From Estrella lausannensis (GTDB lineage Bacteria > Chlamydiota > Chlamydiia > Chlamydiales > Criblamydiaceae), in the NCBI RefSeq assembly GCF_900000175.1, contig NZ_CWGJ01000014.1, positions 1 to 55,469 on the forward strand: a DNA stretch of 55,469 nt, written 5' to 3'. A program made the translations under genes and the position numbers. Positions 44,063 to 52,593 of the stretch are shown piece by piece. How positions within the stretch are numbered: position 1 is the stretch's first letter; each line of letters begins with the position of its first letter. The notes under the pieces are model-generated. The model had not been told where the DNA came from and ran no database searches. It saw only the letters and a program-made list of their open reading frames with translations.

Positions 44063-45243
44063 TTAGAACTTCACTTCGATGCCGGTCAGGAGACCGTGAA
44101 ATGCGAGCGTTGTGGTGTTGGATTGTGTCGACTGAGCGATGTTTCCGCCTTCAGTGCTCTCAAACCATCTTCTCGGGTTCTGCAGGTTGTACCATTTAAC
44201 GACTTCATAGCCAAAGCGCAGTTTATACTCGCAGCCGCAGGTGCTATTCTCATACTGAAGCCCAAGCTGCAGATGGCATCCGGGGATGACATGGCAGCAG
44301 TCATCGTCCTTAAAAGTGACGTAGTCAGGCGAGGGAGCCGACTGGATGATGCCTTGGCTGTCTACATAGTAGAATGTTTGCTTGTTCTCTGTTTTAGCAT
44401 CGCCAATCGCAATCGTGCCGGAGGCTCTCCCAAAGAGGCTCAAGCCTTCACAGAGCAAATAGCTGTAGTCTGTTCCAAGCTTCAAACCAGCGCCTTTGTA
44501 ATCGGAACTCCACTCGGCAGTAGCCTCCACTCGGCAGTAGCCAGTGCGGAGGGTACTCCACCGGCAGGGGTGAGCTCATACTTGGCGTCCCATTCCTGAT
44601 CGAACTTGACAATCTCCACGCCGAAGAAGGGCGTGATCGTGTGGCAAGAGCCGCAGCGGAAGGGGTGCGAGAGCAAGATATCAAATGTTTGATAGGTCAG
44701 CTCCCATTTGCCGCGAGCAAAGTCAAAGTAGTTGCTGTTTTGGTCGACTGCGTCGACGAGAAGCGGATGCAGGCCTACCGCGGCGATGCGCTCACCATTG
44801 CCTGCATGGGATCTTTCGGAGTCATCCGCGTTGAGCCATGTGTAAGAAAGGCTTAAGTTGAAAGATTTCCAGGCATTTTCCTTTTTCAGGAAGATGCGGT
44901 AGCCGGGTTCCCACTCAGGGCACACACTTTTGTAATCGACATGGAGAGGAGTGTCGATATTGGAGACTGTGCCGTGTACTTTCGCAGCATAGTCCAGATC
45001 GTCAACACAGGGCTTCCAGTAGAGAGTGTCAAGACCCACCTCAAAGGAGCAACAGTCGGTTGTTACAGGAGCACATGCGGGGGTACAAACAGCCGGATGC
45101 GCCGGTGCACACTCGCAAGGATCGCAGACACACGGATCACAAACGCAGCTGGCTGTGGGAGCGTCTGCCGCATACCCCGTTCCAACTCCTATAGAGCCCA
45201 GAGTCAGAAGGAGAGAGGCAAATCGCGTAGAGAGTTTATTCAT
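44063..45243 (-). pseudogene. MOMP-like outer-membrane protein 4, frameshifted by a 17-bp duplication
   Basis: The 5' part (from 45243) has a signal peptide, an unusual CDPC-repeat start (CVCDPCVCDPCECAP), LYWKPCVDDLDYAAKVHG and TPFFGVEIVKFDQ; it then runs out of frame after ALATAEW. The 3' part resumes at SSDYKGAGLKLGTDYSYLLCEG and ends LLTGIEVKF. Between them, 17 bp at 44508-44524 are repeated at 44525-44541. Removing one copy yields one 387-aa family-length frame. As given, the product would lack the last ~40% of the barrel. The sequence outside the duplication is intact, so the change is recent or reversible. Confidence 0.9.
44508..44541. repeat. 17-bp tandem duplication inside MOMP-like gene 4
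   Basis: CTCCACTCGGCAGTAGC occurs twice, back to back and identical. 17 is not a multiple of 3, so the copy shifts the frame. Confidence 0.97.
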
Positions 45244-45614
45244 AAACGTTTCCTTGGTTATTGGAGATTTGATTCGCTAACGAGATAACAGAAATCCCAT
45301 TTCGAAATAAGAAAAATATATAGCGGTCATATCTGTATGCAGCGCATCCGAAATTTTAAGCTCTGAAAAAAAAGTTTCTTACTGATCTTGAATTGGAGCT
45401 GCAAGCTTTCAGCTCGTTCTCATTGAAGAAAATAAACTTCAATAGGTAAGAAACGAAACCGGTTAAAAATGTCTTATAAGGGGATGTGAAGGGGGAAATT
45501 GAGATGAATGAATCTTAAGGCGAAGAGCTTCTGCTCTTAAAAATAAACAAGGCCGCTTTCCAACTTTTTGGAGGCGGCCTTGTCAAACAGGGAAATTATA
45601 AGCTATAAACTAGC
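45244..45614. other. Intergenic region between MOMP-like genes 5 and 4
   Basis: 371 bp without a gene. It holds the terminator of gene 5 (45548-45582) and the promoter space of gene 4 near 45244-45400, which is AT-rich. A GAAAAAAAAGTTTCTTACTG and CAATAGGTAAGAAACGAAAC pair (about 45365 and 45441) could form a long-range hairpin. Confidence 0.4.
45548..45582 (-). terminator. Terminator after MOMP-like gene 5
   Basis: CAAGGCCGC pairs with GCGGCCTTG and an inner TCC/GGA extends the stem. The minus strand continues TTTATTTTTAAG. 32 bp after the stop at 45615; nearly the same sequence follows gene 6. Confidence 0.85.
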
Positions 45615-46733
45615 TTAGAACTTCACTTCGATACCAGCTAAGAGACCGTGGAAACCCAAGGTTGTTGTGTTGGATTGTGTCGACTGAGCGATGTTTCCCT
45701 CTTCAGTGTTCTCAAACCATCTTCTTGGGTTCTGCAGGTTGTACCAGTTGACCATCTCATAACCGAGGCGGAGTTTGTACTCGCAGCCGCATGTGTCATC
45801 TTCATACTGAAGACCCAGTTGGAGGTGGTATCCTGGAACTACGTGGCAGCAATCATCGTCTTTAAAGTCGATGTAGTGCTCATCACCTAAGATCGGTTGA
45901 CCTTCTGTTATAGTGAACTCATATGCAACCTGTTGGTTTGTTGTGGTCGCATCGCCAATCGCGATCGTTCCGGAGGCTCTTGCAAACAGGCTCAAACCTT
46001 CGCAAAGTGCGTAGCTGTAGTCTGTTCCCAACTTCAAACCAGCGCCTTTGTAGTCAGATTTCCACTTCGAGCCAGCGACTTCAAAAGGACCTTGCTCGTT
46101 TTGGTACTCATAGCCCGTTTTCCATTTCTGATCGAGTTTAACAATCTCTACGCCGAAGAAAGGAGAGATTGTGTGGCAGGAGCCGCATTTGAACGAGTGC
46201 GAGAGCAAGATATCAAATGTTTGATAGTTAAGTTCCCACTTGCCTTTTGCAATATCATAGAAGCTATTTGTTGCCTCGTTACCAGTTACGAGGTAAGGAT
46301 GCAGACCTACAGCAGCGATGCGCTCGCCATTACCAGCATGAGTCGACTGGGAATCATCCGAATTGAGCCATGTGTAGGAGAAGCTCAAGTCGAAGCTTTT
46401 CCAAGCCTGTGCTTTACCCAGGGTAATGCGGAAGCCAGGCTCCCACTCAGGGCAAACACTCTTGTAGTCAACATGAAGAGGGTTGTCGATGTCGGAAGTT
46501 ATGCCGTGAACTTTTGCAGCATAGTCGAGATCGTCGACACAAGGTTTCCAGTAGAGGAAATCCACACCTACATCAAACGAGCAGCAGTCTGATGTTGTGT
46601 TGCAGGGATCGCAGCTCTTAGGAGCGCAATTATCTGCATAGCAGCTTTCAGCGCTTGCAGCAGAAGGCATCAGTCCAGCAAAACCCAGCGTCAATATAGC
46701 GAGGGCCAATTTTTTATTCATTTTCTTCATCAT
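45615..46733 (-). CDS. MOMP-like outer-membrane protein 5
   Basis: The 372-aa product is one of the two most typical members: signal peptide (cleavage near ASAES, 28), Cys-rich start (CDPCNTTSDCCSFDVG), FLYWKPCVDDLDYAAKVHG, CPEWEPGFRITLGK, HAGNGERIAAVGLHP, SPFFGVEIVKLDQ, FKDDDCCHVVPGYHLQLGL, CGCEYKLRLGYEMVNW and LLAGIEVKF. The terminal Phe is the BAM recognition residue. AAGGAT precedes the ATG; own terminator downstream. Nearly identical to gene 6 over long stretches, with differences gathered between about 220 and 285, where a surface loop is expected. Confidence 0.92.
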   Translation of the reverse strand: MMKKMNKKLALAILTLGFAGLMPSAASAESCYADNCAPKSCDPCNTTSDCCSFDVGVDFLYWKPCVDDLDYAAKVHGITSDIDNPLHVDYKSVCPEWEPGFRITLGKAQAWKSFDLSFSYTWLNSDDSQSTHAGNGERIAAVGLHPYLVTGNEATNSFYDIAKGKWELNYQTFDILLSHSFKCGSCHTISPFFGVEIVKLDQKWKTGYEYQNEQGPFEVAGSKWKSDYKGAGLKLGTDYSYALCEGLSLFARASGTIAIGDATTTNQQVAYEFTITEGQPILGDEHYIDFKDDDCCHVVPGYHLQLGLQYEDDTCGCEYKLRLGYEMVNWYNLQNPRRWFENTEEGNIAQSTQSNTTTLGFHGLLAGIEVKF

Positions 46734-47495
46734 TTATCCTTGTTTGATATTCTTAACGCCGTAAAAAAAATCACCATTCATATCGATAGCACAAACCGCT
46801 GTTATGGGAACAGAATTTTGTTACAAAAGGAAAAAAAATCTACGCATCACAGGGTTTTGAACGGCTCAACGAGCAGATAACTTCACGATTTAGGAAGACA
46901 TAATTGCCCCATCGGCATCTAAAAGGCTGCACTGCCAAATCAGCAATTCATTAATCCACAATCAATTAAAGATCACCTTCCGATCTACGAAAGCAATTTC
47001 ACAATCCTCATGACTTTTCAATGGAACGTGTGAACTGAAAGATACGCGGATCTCACCGCTAATCAACTTTCACGAAATTCTTAGATTCCAATCCTCCAGC
47101 ACCTCTTGGCTGACTTGAAACTAATAGTATTTGTGTTAGTCTGTTGCACCCCTCTCGACCCAATCCCTGGCGCTATTGAGAACCTGGCGGGTACGAGTCA
47201 TCATTTCACGTGGAGCGGTACTATTGCGACCAGGGTGCTGCATAACCAACTTTCTGAGTTTATGTCGAAGCTTATAAATTATGAATAGACAAGCATACTA
47301 ATGCGTGTTTTGGACGCCCTCTAAGAGACCTCAAAACAATGCCAAGAAGAAAACAATCGAATGCAGCTTCGAGATGAGTGGTGGAAGGAACCGAGTGAGG
47401 ATGGAAATCGTGCTCAAACCTTAGAAATGAAACAAGGCCGTTCTCCGACTTTCCGGAGGCGGCCTTGTCAGTGAATTTAAGCCAAAGGCTTTAGC
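46734..47495. other. Long gap between MOMP-like genes 6 and 5
   Basis: 762 bp with no gene I can support; it is by far the largest gap in the array. The only open frame (47106-47288, 60 codons, plus strand) lacks a ribosome site and family likeness. The left part next to 46733 is AT-rich and is the promoter space of gene 5; the terminator of gene 6 lies at 47433-47467. A deleted MOMP-like copy once here is possible, but no remnant is recognisable. Confidence 0.5.
47433..47467 (-). terminator. Terminator after MOMP-like gene 6
   Basis: CAAGGCCG/CGGCCTTG outer stem and CTCCG/CGGAG inner stem, followed on the minus strand by TTTCATTTC. 29 bp after the stop at 47496. Close copy of the terminator of gene 5. 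Confidence 0.8.
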
Positions 47496-48590
47496 TTAGA
47501 ATTTGAATTCTACACCAGCCAGGAGGCCATGGAATCCAAGAGTTGTTGTGTTGGAGTGTGTCGACTGAGCGATGTTTCCACCATCAGTTGCTTCAAACCA
47601 TCTTCTTGGGTTCTGGAGGTTGTACCACTTCACCATTTCGTAGCCGAGGCGGAGTTTGTACTCGCAGCCGCATGTTTCGTCTTCATACTGAAGACCGAGT
47701 TGCAGGTGGCAGCCTGGTACTACGTGGCAGCAGTCGTCATCTTTAAATTCGATGTAGTTTGCTGTTTCTGGAACAATCGTTCCGTCTGCGTTAATTTCAA
47801 ATGCAGATTGACGGTTTGTCGTGTCGGCATCGCCGATCAAGATTGTTCCGGAAGCTCTTGCAAACAGGCTGAGGCCGTCGCAGAGCAGATAGTTGTAATC
47901 TGTTCCAAGCTTCAAACCGGCGCCTCTGTAGTCAGACTCCCATTTCAGGGCAGCGACTTCAGCAGGACCTGTGCTGGCTTGGTACTCGTATGCAGCTTTC
48001 CACTCTTGATCCAACTTAGCAACTTCGACGCCGAAGAACGGAGTGATTGTGTGGCAGGAGCCGCAGCGGAAAGGATAGGAGAGCAACACATCAAATGTTT
48101 GATAGCTCAGCTCCCACTTACCTTTTCCTAAATCATAGAATCCTGTTGGGGAGTTTTCATCCACGAGGAAGGGGTGCAGACCAACAGCAGCGATGCGCTC
48201 GCCATTGCCGCCATGGGAGGACTGGGAATCACCCGCATCGAGCCATGTGTAGGAGAAGCTCAGGTCGAAGCTCTTCCAGGCACTTTCTTTTTTCAAAGTG
48301 ATGCGGAAGCCAGGTTCCCAATCGGGGCATACGCTGTTATAGCGAACTTCTAAAGCATTGTCGATGTTGCCGACTTCGCCAGAAACTGTTGCGGAGTAGT
48401 CGAGATCGTCAACGCAAGGTTTCCAGTAGAGGAAATCCACGCCTACATCAAAGGACCAGCAGTCCGATGATGTGTTGCAAGGATCGCAAGATTTTGGAGC
48501 GCAGCTGTCAGCGCTAGCAACGCTAGGCGTCAGAGCAGCAAAACCCAGGGACAACATAGCCAGGGCTAACTTTTTATTCAGTTTTTTCAT
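47496..48590 (-). CDS. MOMP-like outer-membrane protein 6
   Basis: The 364-aa product is the closest paralogue of gene 5: signal peptide (near ASADS, 28), CDPCNTSSDCWSFDVG, FLYWKPCVDDLDYSATVSG, CPDWEPGFRITLKK, HGGNGERIAAVGLHP, TPFFGVEVAKLDQ, FKDDDCCHVVPGCHLQLGL, CGCEYKLRLGYEMVKW and LLAGVEFKF. Strong AAGGAGA 6 bp before the ATG. Chlamydial porin and disulfide-linked envelope component. DNA identity to gene 5 is very high at the 3' end and terminator and lower in the middle, a mosaic that suggests gene conversion. Confidence 0.92.
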   Translation of the reverse strand: MKKLNKKLALAMLSLGFAALTPSVASADSCAPKSCDPCNTSSDCWSFDVGVDFLYWKPCVDDLDYSATVSGEVGNIDNALEVRYNSVCPDWEPGFRITLKKESAWKSFDLSFSYTWLDAGDSQSSHGGNGERIAAVGLHPFLVDENSPTGFYDLGKGKWELSYQTFDVLLSYPFRCGSCHTITPFFGVEVAKLDQEWKAAYEYQASTGPAEVAALKWESDYRGAGLKLGTDYNYLLCDGLSLFARASGTILIGDADTTNRQSAFEINADGTIVPETANYIEFKDDDCCHVVPGCHLQLGLQYEDETCGCEYKLRLGYEMVKWYNLQNPRRWFEATDGGNIAQSTHSNTTTLGFHGLLAGVEFKF

Positions 48591-48864
48591 GTTTTTCTCC
48601 TTACCATTTTTGGAGTTTATTTCTTTGAAGCAATCAATATCATGATTAGACTTTCTTTTGCAAAGAATTTTTTTTTGATCATTTACTTTTCTATCAGTTT
48701 CAGATCCCCTCTAGGAGGTTGAGAAGCCGATCCCGTTGATCTTCACTGCTTTTTGTCACAGTGAATAACTTTGCAAAATTTCTATTTTTTGTTTTCTAAC
48801 CTTTTCAAAAAAAGCGGTCGCCAAAACTCCCGCTCAATTTAAAAAATCCGTCTCATGTTTGCAA

Positions 48865-49902
48865 TTAAAAATTCACTTGCAGGCCAATAAGCGCCCCATG
48901 AAGCCCCAGAGCAGACGTGGAGGGCGAAGTGCTGATCGGAAGCCCTTCAGAGCCTGTCACGTAGCGTCTTGGATTCGGCAGGTGGTGCCAGCGCATGAAT
49001 TCATAGCCGGCATCCAGCCTGAATTTCTTGCCGCACAGCTCCTGGTTGAAGCTGAAGCCCACTGCGATCTTGTAGCCCGGCACAAACAGACAATCGTTAT
49101 ATCGGAACTTAAAATCTTGATCCAAAGCATCTAAGACATTGGTTCTGAAGTGATCATCCATGTCGGCGTCTCCACGGATGATCCTTCCGGAAACATCTGC
49201 AAAGAAACCAAAGCACGACGTCAGCTTCCAGTCGTAGCGCATCCCTAAGACAACACCCACACCCCAGTAATCCGACTCCCATCTCGAGGAAAGATCCTCT
49301 TGGCCCGCTAAAAACTCAGATTTAATCATCTGATTGAGTATCAGAGCTTCAGCGCCAAAATACGGATTGAAGAGATGGCACTCGTTGCACTGCATGGGAT
49401 GGTTTATCAAGATATCGATAGTCTGAATCCTCAAGCTCCATTTGGCTCTCGCTTCATCCGCATTGAATGCGCTCGCCCCCAAATTGCCAAGATGGATCAT
49501 CGTGGGCAGTAAAGTCCCGCCCTCAGGCCTTGTCTCCTTAGCGGACTCCTCACCCTTTAAGTAGGAGTATCCGAGAGAGACGCCCCAATCCTCGATGATA
49601 TCATCTTTTCCTACCTTCAGGCGGAAACCGCTCTTCCAGCCCGGGTCAAGGTGCTTGACAGACCCTTCCCCTGTGACATTAAAGTCCCCGGCGATGTTTT
49701 GCGAGGACTTCACAGCCCAGTCGAGATCGTCGACACAAGGTTTCACGAAGAGATATTCCGCCTCCGCGTAGATAGCGGGAAGGCCTCCACATTCGTTCTC
49801 GCAGCAAGGGTCGTAGCGGTCAAATGCGGAGAGCGTGTTTACAGAGGCCAGCGAGCTTAAGCTAAGCGATGCGACGCAAAAAGCTCTGATCCTTTTTTTC
49901 AT
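48865..49902 (-). CDS. MOMP-like outer-membrane protein 7
   Basis: The 345-aa product has a signal peptide (near LSAFD, 26), CCENECGG at the mature start, YLFVKPCVDDLDWAVKSSQ, DPGWKSGFRLKVG, NPYFGAEALILNQ, DCLFVPGYKIAVGFSFN (replacing the DDCCHVVPG turn of genes 4-6) and the end LIGLQVNF. It belongs with genes 8 and 9 to a second subgroup that lacks the paired cysteines in the last third. Ribosome site AAGGAG before the ATG. The 48591-48864 gap upstream of the next gene is AT-rich promoter space. Confidence 0.86.
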   Translation of the reverse strand: MKKRIRAFCVASLSLSSLASVNTLSAFDRYDPCCENECGGLPAIYAEAEYLFVKPCVDDLDWAVKSSQNIAGDFNVTGEGSVKHLDPGWKSGFRLKVGKDDIIEDWGVSLGYSYLKGEESAKETRPEGGTLLPTMIHLGNLGASAFNADEARAKWSLRIQTIDILINHPMQCNECHLFNPYFGAEALILNQMIKSEFLAGQEDLSSRWESDYWGVGVVLGMRYDWKLTSCFGFFADVSGRIIRGDADMDDHFRTNVLDALDQDFKFRYNDCLFVPGYKIAVGFSFNQELCGKKFRLDAGYEFMRWHHLPNPRRYVTGSEGLPISTSPSTSALGLHGALIGLQVNF

Positions 49903-50000
49903 AGTGTGTGCTCCTTAAACGATTCTTTTCATAAACATTTCTTCCCAAGCTCGCGGTGCACGCCTCGAAGAGTTTCTGTGCGCCCGAGAAGGGGTGTCCA

Positions 50001-51059
50001 TTAAAATCTGGCCTGTAAGCCAGCAGAAAGTCCCTGGAAACCCAAAGTAGTCGTCGACCTCGAGCTTCCTGTACCGATGCGAATCCCGTCATCCGTGAAG
50101 CGTCCGGGATTGGCAACGCCATGCCAGGCCATAAACTCCCAGCCGAGGCGCATGCCCACGTCGATACCGCACCAGCACTCATGAAACAGCACGCCAACGG
50201 CCAGTTGATACCCCGGCACGAACAGGCACTCATGCGACTTCAACTTCAAATCAGTCAGGTCAGTAGGCCCACTTGTGTTCAGAGTCCTTGCGATTTTAAC
50301 ATCTTCGTCGGAGTCACCGGTGACTAAGCTGCAGTAAGCTTTGGCATAAAGATCAAAGCATTCCGTCAGTTTGTAGTTGTAATCGGCGCCCGCTTTAAGT
50401 CCGTAGCCTGTGTAGCCGGATTTCCAGTTATACAGCGCTTCATCCCCTGTAAGATCGGATTGATAGCGTGCTTTGATGTCTTGATCCAAGACGACGATGG
50501 TCGCACCCACAGCAGGAGTGACGCGATGACCGCCTTCGCAGCAAAAATCATAGGAGAGCAGAATGTCGCCTGTTTGGAAAGTCAGGCCCCATTTTCCCCT
50601 GGCATGGTTGATATTGGAAATATCAAAACCTCCATGGCTGATTGTCGGAAAGAGCGCCTCCGTGCCTTCGGCCGAAGTAGAGTGGGAATCGGAAGCTTCC
50701 AGGTAAGTGTAAGAAGCGCCCATATTGATTCCGCACCAAAGATCGCGCATGAGCAAGCTGCCGCGGTAGGCCGGCTCCCAGTCCAGATGGACATAGTTAT
50801 AGCGCCCTTTACCATCGGCGGTATCTGTTCCGAAATTGACAATCCCCTCTTTCGATTTCCAGACGTAGTCCAAGTCATCGACATAGGGCTTCAGATAAAG
50901 AAATTCGACACTTGCCTCAATACCGCATCCACACCGCAATGCACACAATTCCTGATTGGCGGAAGCACACGTTTCCTGATTGGCGGACAGGGGCGACGAC
51001 AGAACCAGCATCCCGGCAACAAATAGAGCCCTGGATGCGGTGACATGCCACTTTTTCAT
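50001..51059 (-). CDS. MOMP-like outer-membrane protein 8
   Basis: From the ATG at 51059, preceded by GCAGGAG, the product is 352 aa: signal peptide (near LSANQ), a mature start with a duplicated unit (NQETCASA / NQELCALR) coded by the 24-bp repeat at 50941-50988, FLYLKPYVDDLDYVWKSKEG (Cys replaced by Tyr), HLDWEPAYRGSL, TPAVGATIVVLDQ, ECLFVPGYQLAVGVLF and LSAGLQARF. The in-frame duplication keeps the gene open, in contrast to gene 4. Second-subgroup member; porin by family. Confidence 0.86.
   Translation of the reverse strand: MKKWHVTASRALFVAGMLVLSSPLSANQETCASANQELCALRCGCGIEASVEFLYLKPYVDDLDYVWKSKEGIVNFGTDTADGKGRYNYVHLDWEPAYRGSLLMRDLWCGINMGASYTYLEASDSHSTSAEGTEALFPTISHGGFDISNINHARGKWGLTFQTGDILLSYDFCCEGGHRVTPAVGATIVVLDQDIKARYQSDLTGDEALYNWKSGYTGYGLKAGADYNYKLTECFDLYAKAYCSLVTGDSDEDVKIARTLNTSGPTDLTDLKLKSHECLFVPGYQLAVGVLFHECWCGIDVGMRLGWEFMAWHGVANPGRFTDDGIRIGTGSSRSTTTLGFQGLSAGLQARF
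50941..50988. repeat. 24-bp imperfect tandem duplication in MOMP-like gene 8
   Basis: GCACACAATTCCTGATTGGC-GGAA is followed directly by GCACACGTTTCCTGATTGGC-GGAC. The unit is 24 bp with three differences, so the frame is kept and the NQExCA motif is doubled at the mature N-terminus. Confidence 0.9.
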
Positions 51060-51148
51060 ATTTTTCTCCTGCATGGGTAAACTGATTCTATTGATCCTGA
51101 TTCACTTTTCGCTAACTAAAATGGACAATAAGTCCTTTGTTCCAAGCC

Positions 51149-52210
51149 TTAAAAGCCGATATCAAATCCCGCGGTAACTCCGTGGAATCCAAGCTGCGAC
51201 GTTGTGTTGGAGTAGTGTCTCGCAAGACTTTCTCCACCAGCCGGAAAACGGCGTTGGTTCGGGATATTGAACCACTGAACGAACTCATACCCGATATGGA
51301 TGCCGGCTTTCAGTTCTTCCGACTCCATTCTGTAGTAAGCGCCGATTCCCAAAGCGTAACCGGGAACGATAATATTTTCTTTGGATTTGAACTTTAGCTC
51401 CCCTTCAGACAGAGGAACGTTCACCCCTTCCTCGATATTTTCGCGCTCGCTTCTGTAGTGCGAACAATCTTGCGCAGCAAGCAACGCTCCCGATGCCTTG
51501 GTGTAAACTCCAAGTCCGTCGGTAATTTCGAACCTGTACTCGCAACCCACCTTCAGACCAGCTCCCGAAAGATCAGATCTCCAGTTGGATCTGCCGATGA
51601 TGGTATCGACTACGTCGGTCGCTTCCGATTTAAGATTTTGATACAGGAAAAGGCTGTCAAAGCCAAAGAAGGGAACGAGATAACCGCAAGCGCCGCAATC
51701 GACTTTATGCGAAAGAAGGGCATCAAATTCCTGGTAGTGCAATCTATATTTCCCGCACACACTGTTGCCGGCAAATGTGTTTTGCGCATGCATCAGAGTG
51801 GGCCAGGCATGTCCTGGAGGAGATTCCAGCGCGCATCCACAAGCTGAGGAGGCCGCATAGGTATAGGAAAAGAAAAAATCCCATCCATTCCAGATATCGC
51901 TTTTGCCAAGACGCGCCTTCACTCCTCCCTGACCATGGGGATGCAGATAGCGGTACTTGCCGACAACGGCGCCGCTCTCAGCAACCAGGGGGGCTGGGGC
52001 CTCCGGGTCGATGATATCGTCGCTGACCAAAGCAAAATCCAGGTCATCGACACATGGCTTCCAATAAATAAAGTCTATACCGACTTCAAGGCTCATTCCA
52101 CCACAGGACGAATCCTTGCTTTCTGCCTCCTCACCGCTTAAAGTCAGGGGGATCGCAAGCAAAGAGAGGTGCAAAGCCGCCAAAGCCAATTTCATATTCA
52201 GCTTCCTCAT
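51149..52210 (-). CDS. MOMP-like outer-membrane protein 9
   Basis: The 353-aa product has a signal peptide (near LSGEE, 26), LEVGIDFIYWKPCVDDLDFAL, an added Pro/Glu-rich loop (IIDPEAPAPLV), HPHGQGGVKARLG, VPFFGFDSLFLYQN, ENIIVPGYALGIGAYYRM and VTAGFDIGF. First (5'-most) gene of the array and probably transcribed from the AT-rich region 52211-52400. Length and ends fit the family. It contains an extra CGACGYL and SACGCAL cysteine pair in mid-protein, so its disulfide pattern should differ. Confidence 0.87.
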   Translation of the reverse strand: MRKLNMKLALAALHLSLLAIPLTLSGEEAESKDSSCGGMSLEVGIDFIYWKPCVDDLDFALVSDDIIDPEAPAPLVAESGAVVGKYRYLHPHGQGGVKARLGKSDIWNGWDFFFSYTYAASSACGCALESPPGHAWPTLMHAQNTFAGNSVCGKYRLHYQEFDALLSHKVDCGACGYLVPFFGFDSLFLYQNLKSEATDVVDTIIGRSNWRSDLSGAGLKVGCEYRFEITDGLGVYTKASGALLAAQDCSHYRSERENIEEGVNVPLSEGELKFKSKENIIVPGYALGIGAYYRMESEELKAGIHIGYEFVQWFNIPNQRRFPAGGESLARHYSNTTSQLGFHGVTAGFDIGF

Positions 52211-52593
52211 AAGGTCGTTTCTCCTTTACGAATTTCGGTCAGAAAAAATACAATGGATAGGAATAACACACCGTTCGCGAAAAGAAAAGAAATCTTTACA
52301 ACCAATAAAAAAATCTTTTTCCGACTTCTATGGCAAATCTCAAATTTAACCCACTACCTTGCTCCGTAGGGCCCACACTAACACGGAAAGCGCCTGCTTT
52401 GTTTGCTAAATGAGGCTTAGAACCTATACTAAAACTGAAATCATATGCTTTGTTTGCTGATTTGAATTTCAAGACAGGCTATTGAAGAGACTGTTTTAAG
52501 CGGTCATCCATTTTAATCTCGCTCTTAAAGGGAGCGATGACTAAGTTTATGGGCAATCGCCATCACTAACCGGTAATCTGTAGGAGAACTCCT
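52211..52593. other. Divergent promoter region between the MOMP array and a secreted-protein gene
   Basis: 383 bp without a gene. The left part (52220-52340) is AT-rich and should hold the promoter of MOMP-like gene 9; the right part serves the gene at 52594. No repeat element is recognisable apart from a weak CAAATCTCAAATTTAACCC near 52333. Confidence 0.45.

Noticed and set aside
45897-46592. A 231-codon plus-strand frame opposite MOMP-like gene 5
   Set aside because: Antisense frames of this kind recur opposite several MOMP-like genes because the paralogues share codon pattern; the minus-strand frames carry the signal peptides and family motifs.
47106-47288. A 60-codon plus-strand frame in the long gap of the MOMP-like array
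   Set aside because: No ribosome site, no recognisable family, and a length expected by chance in 762 bp.
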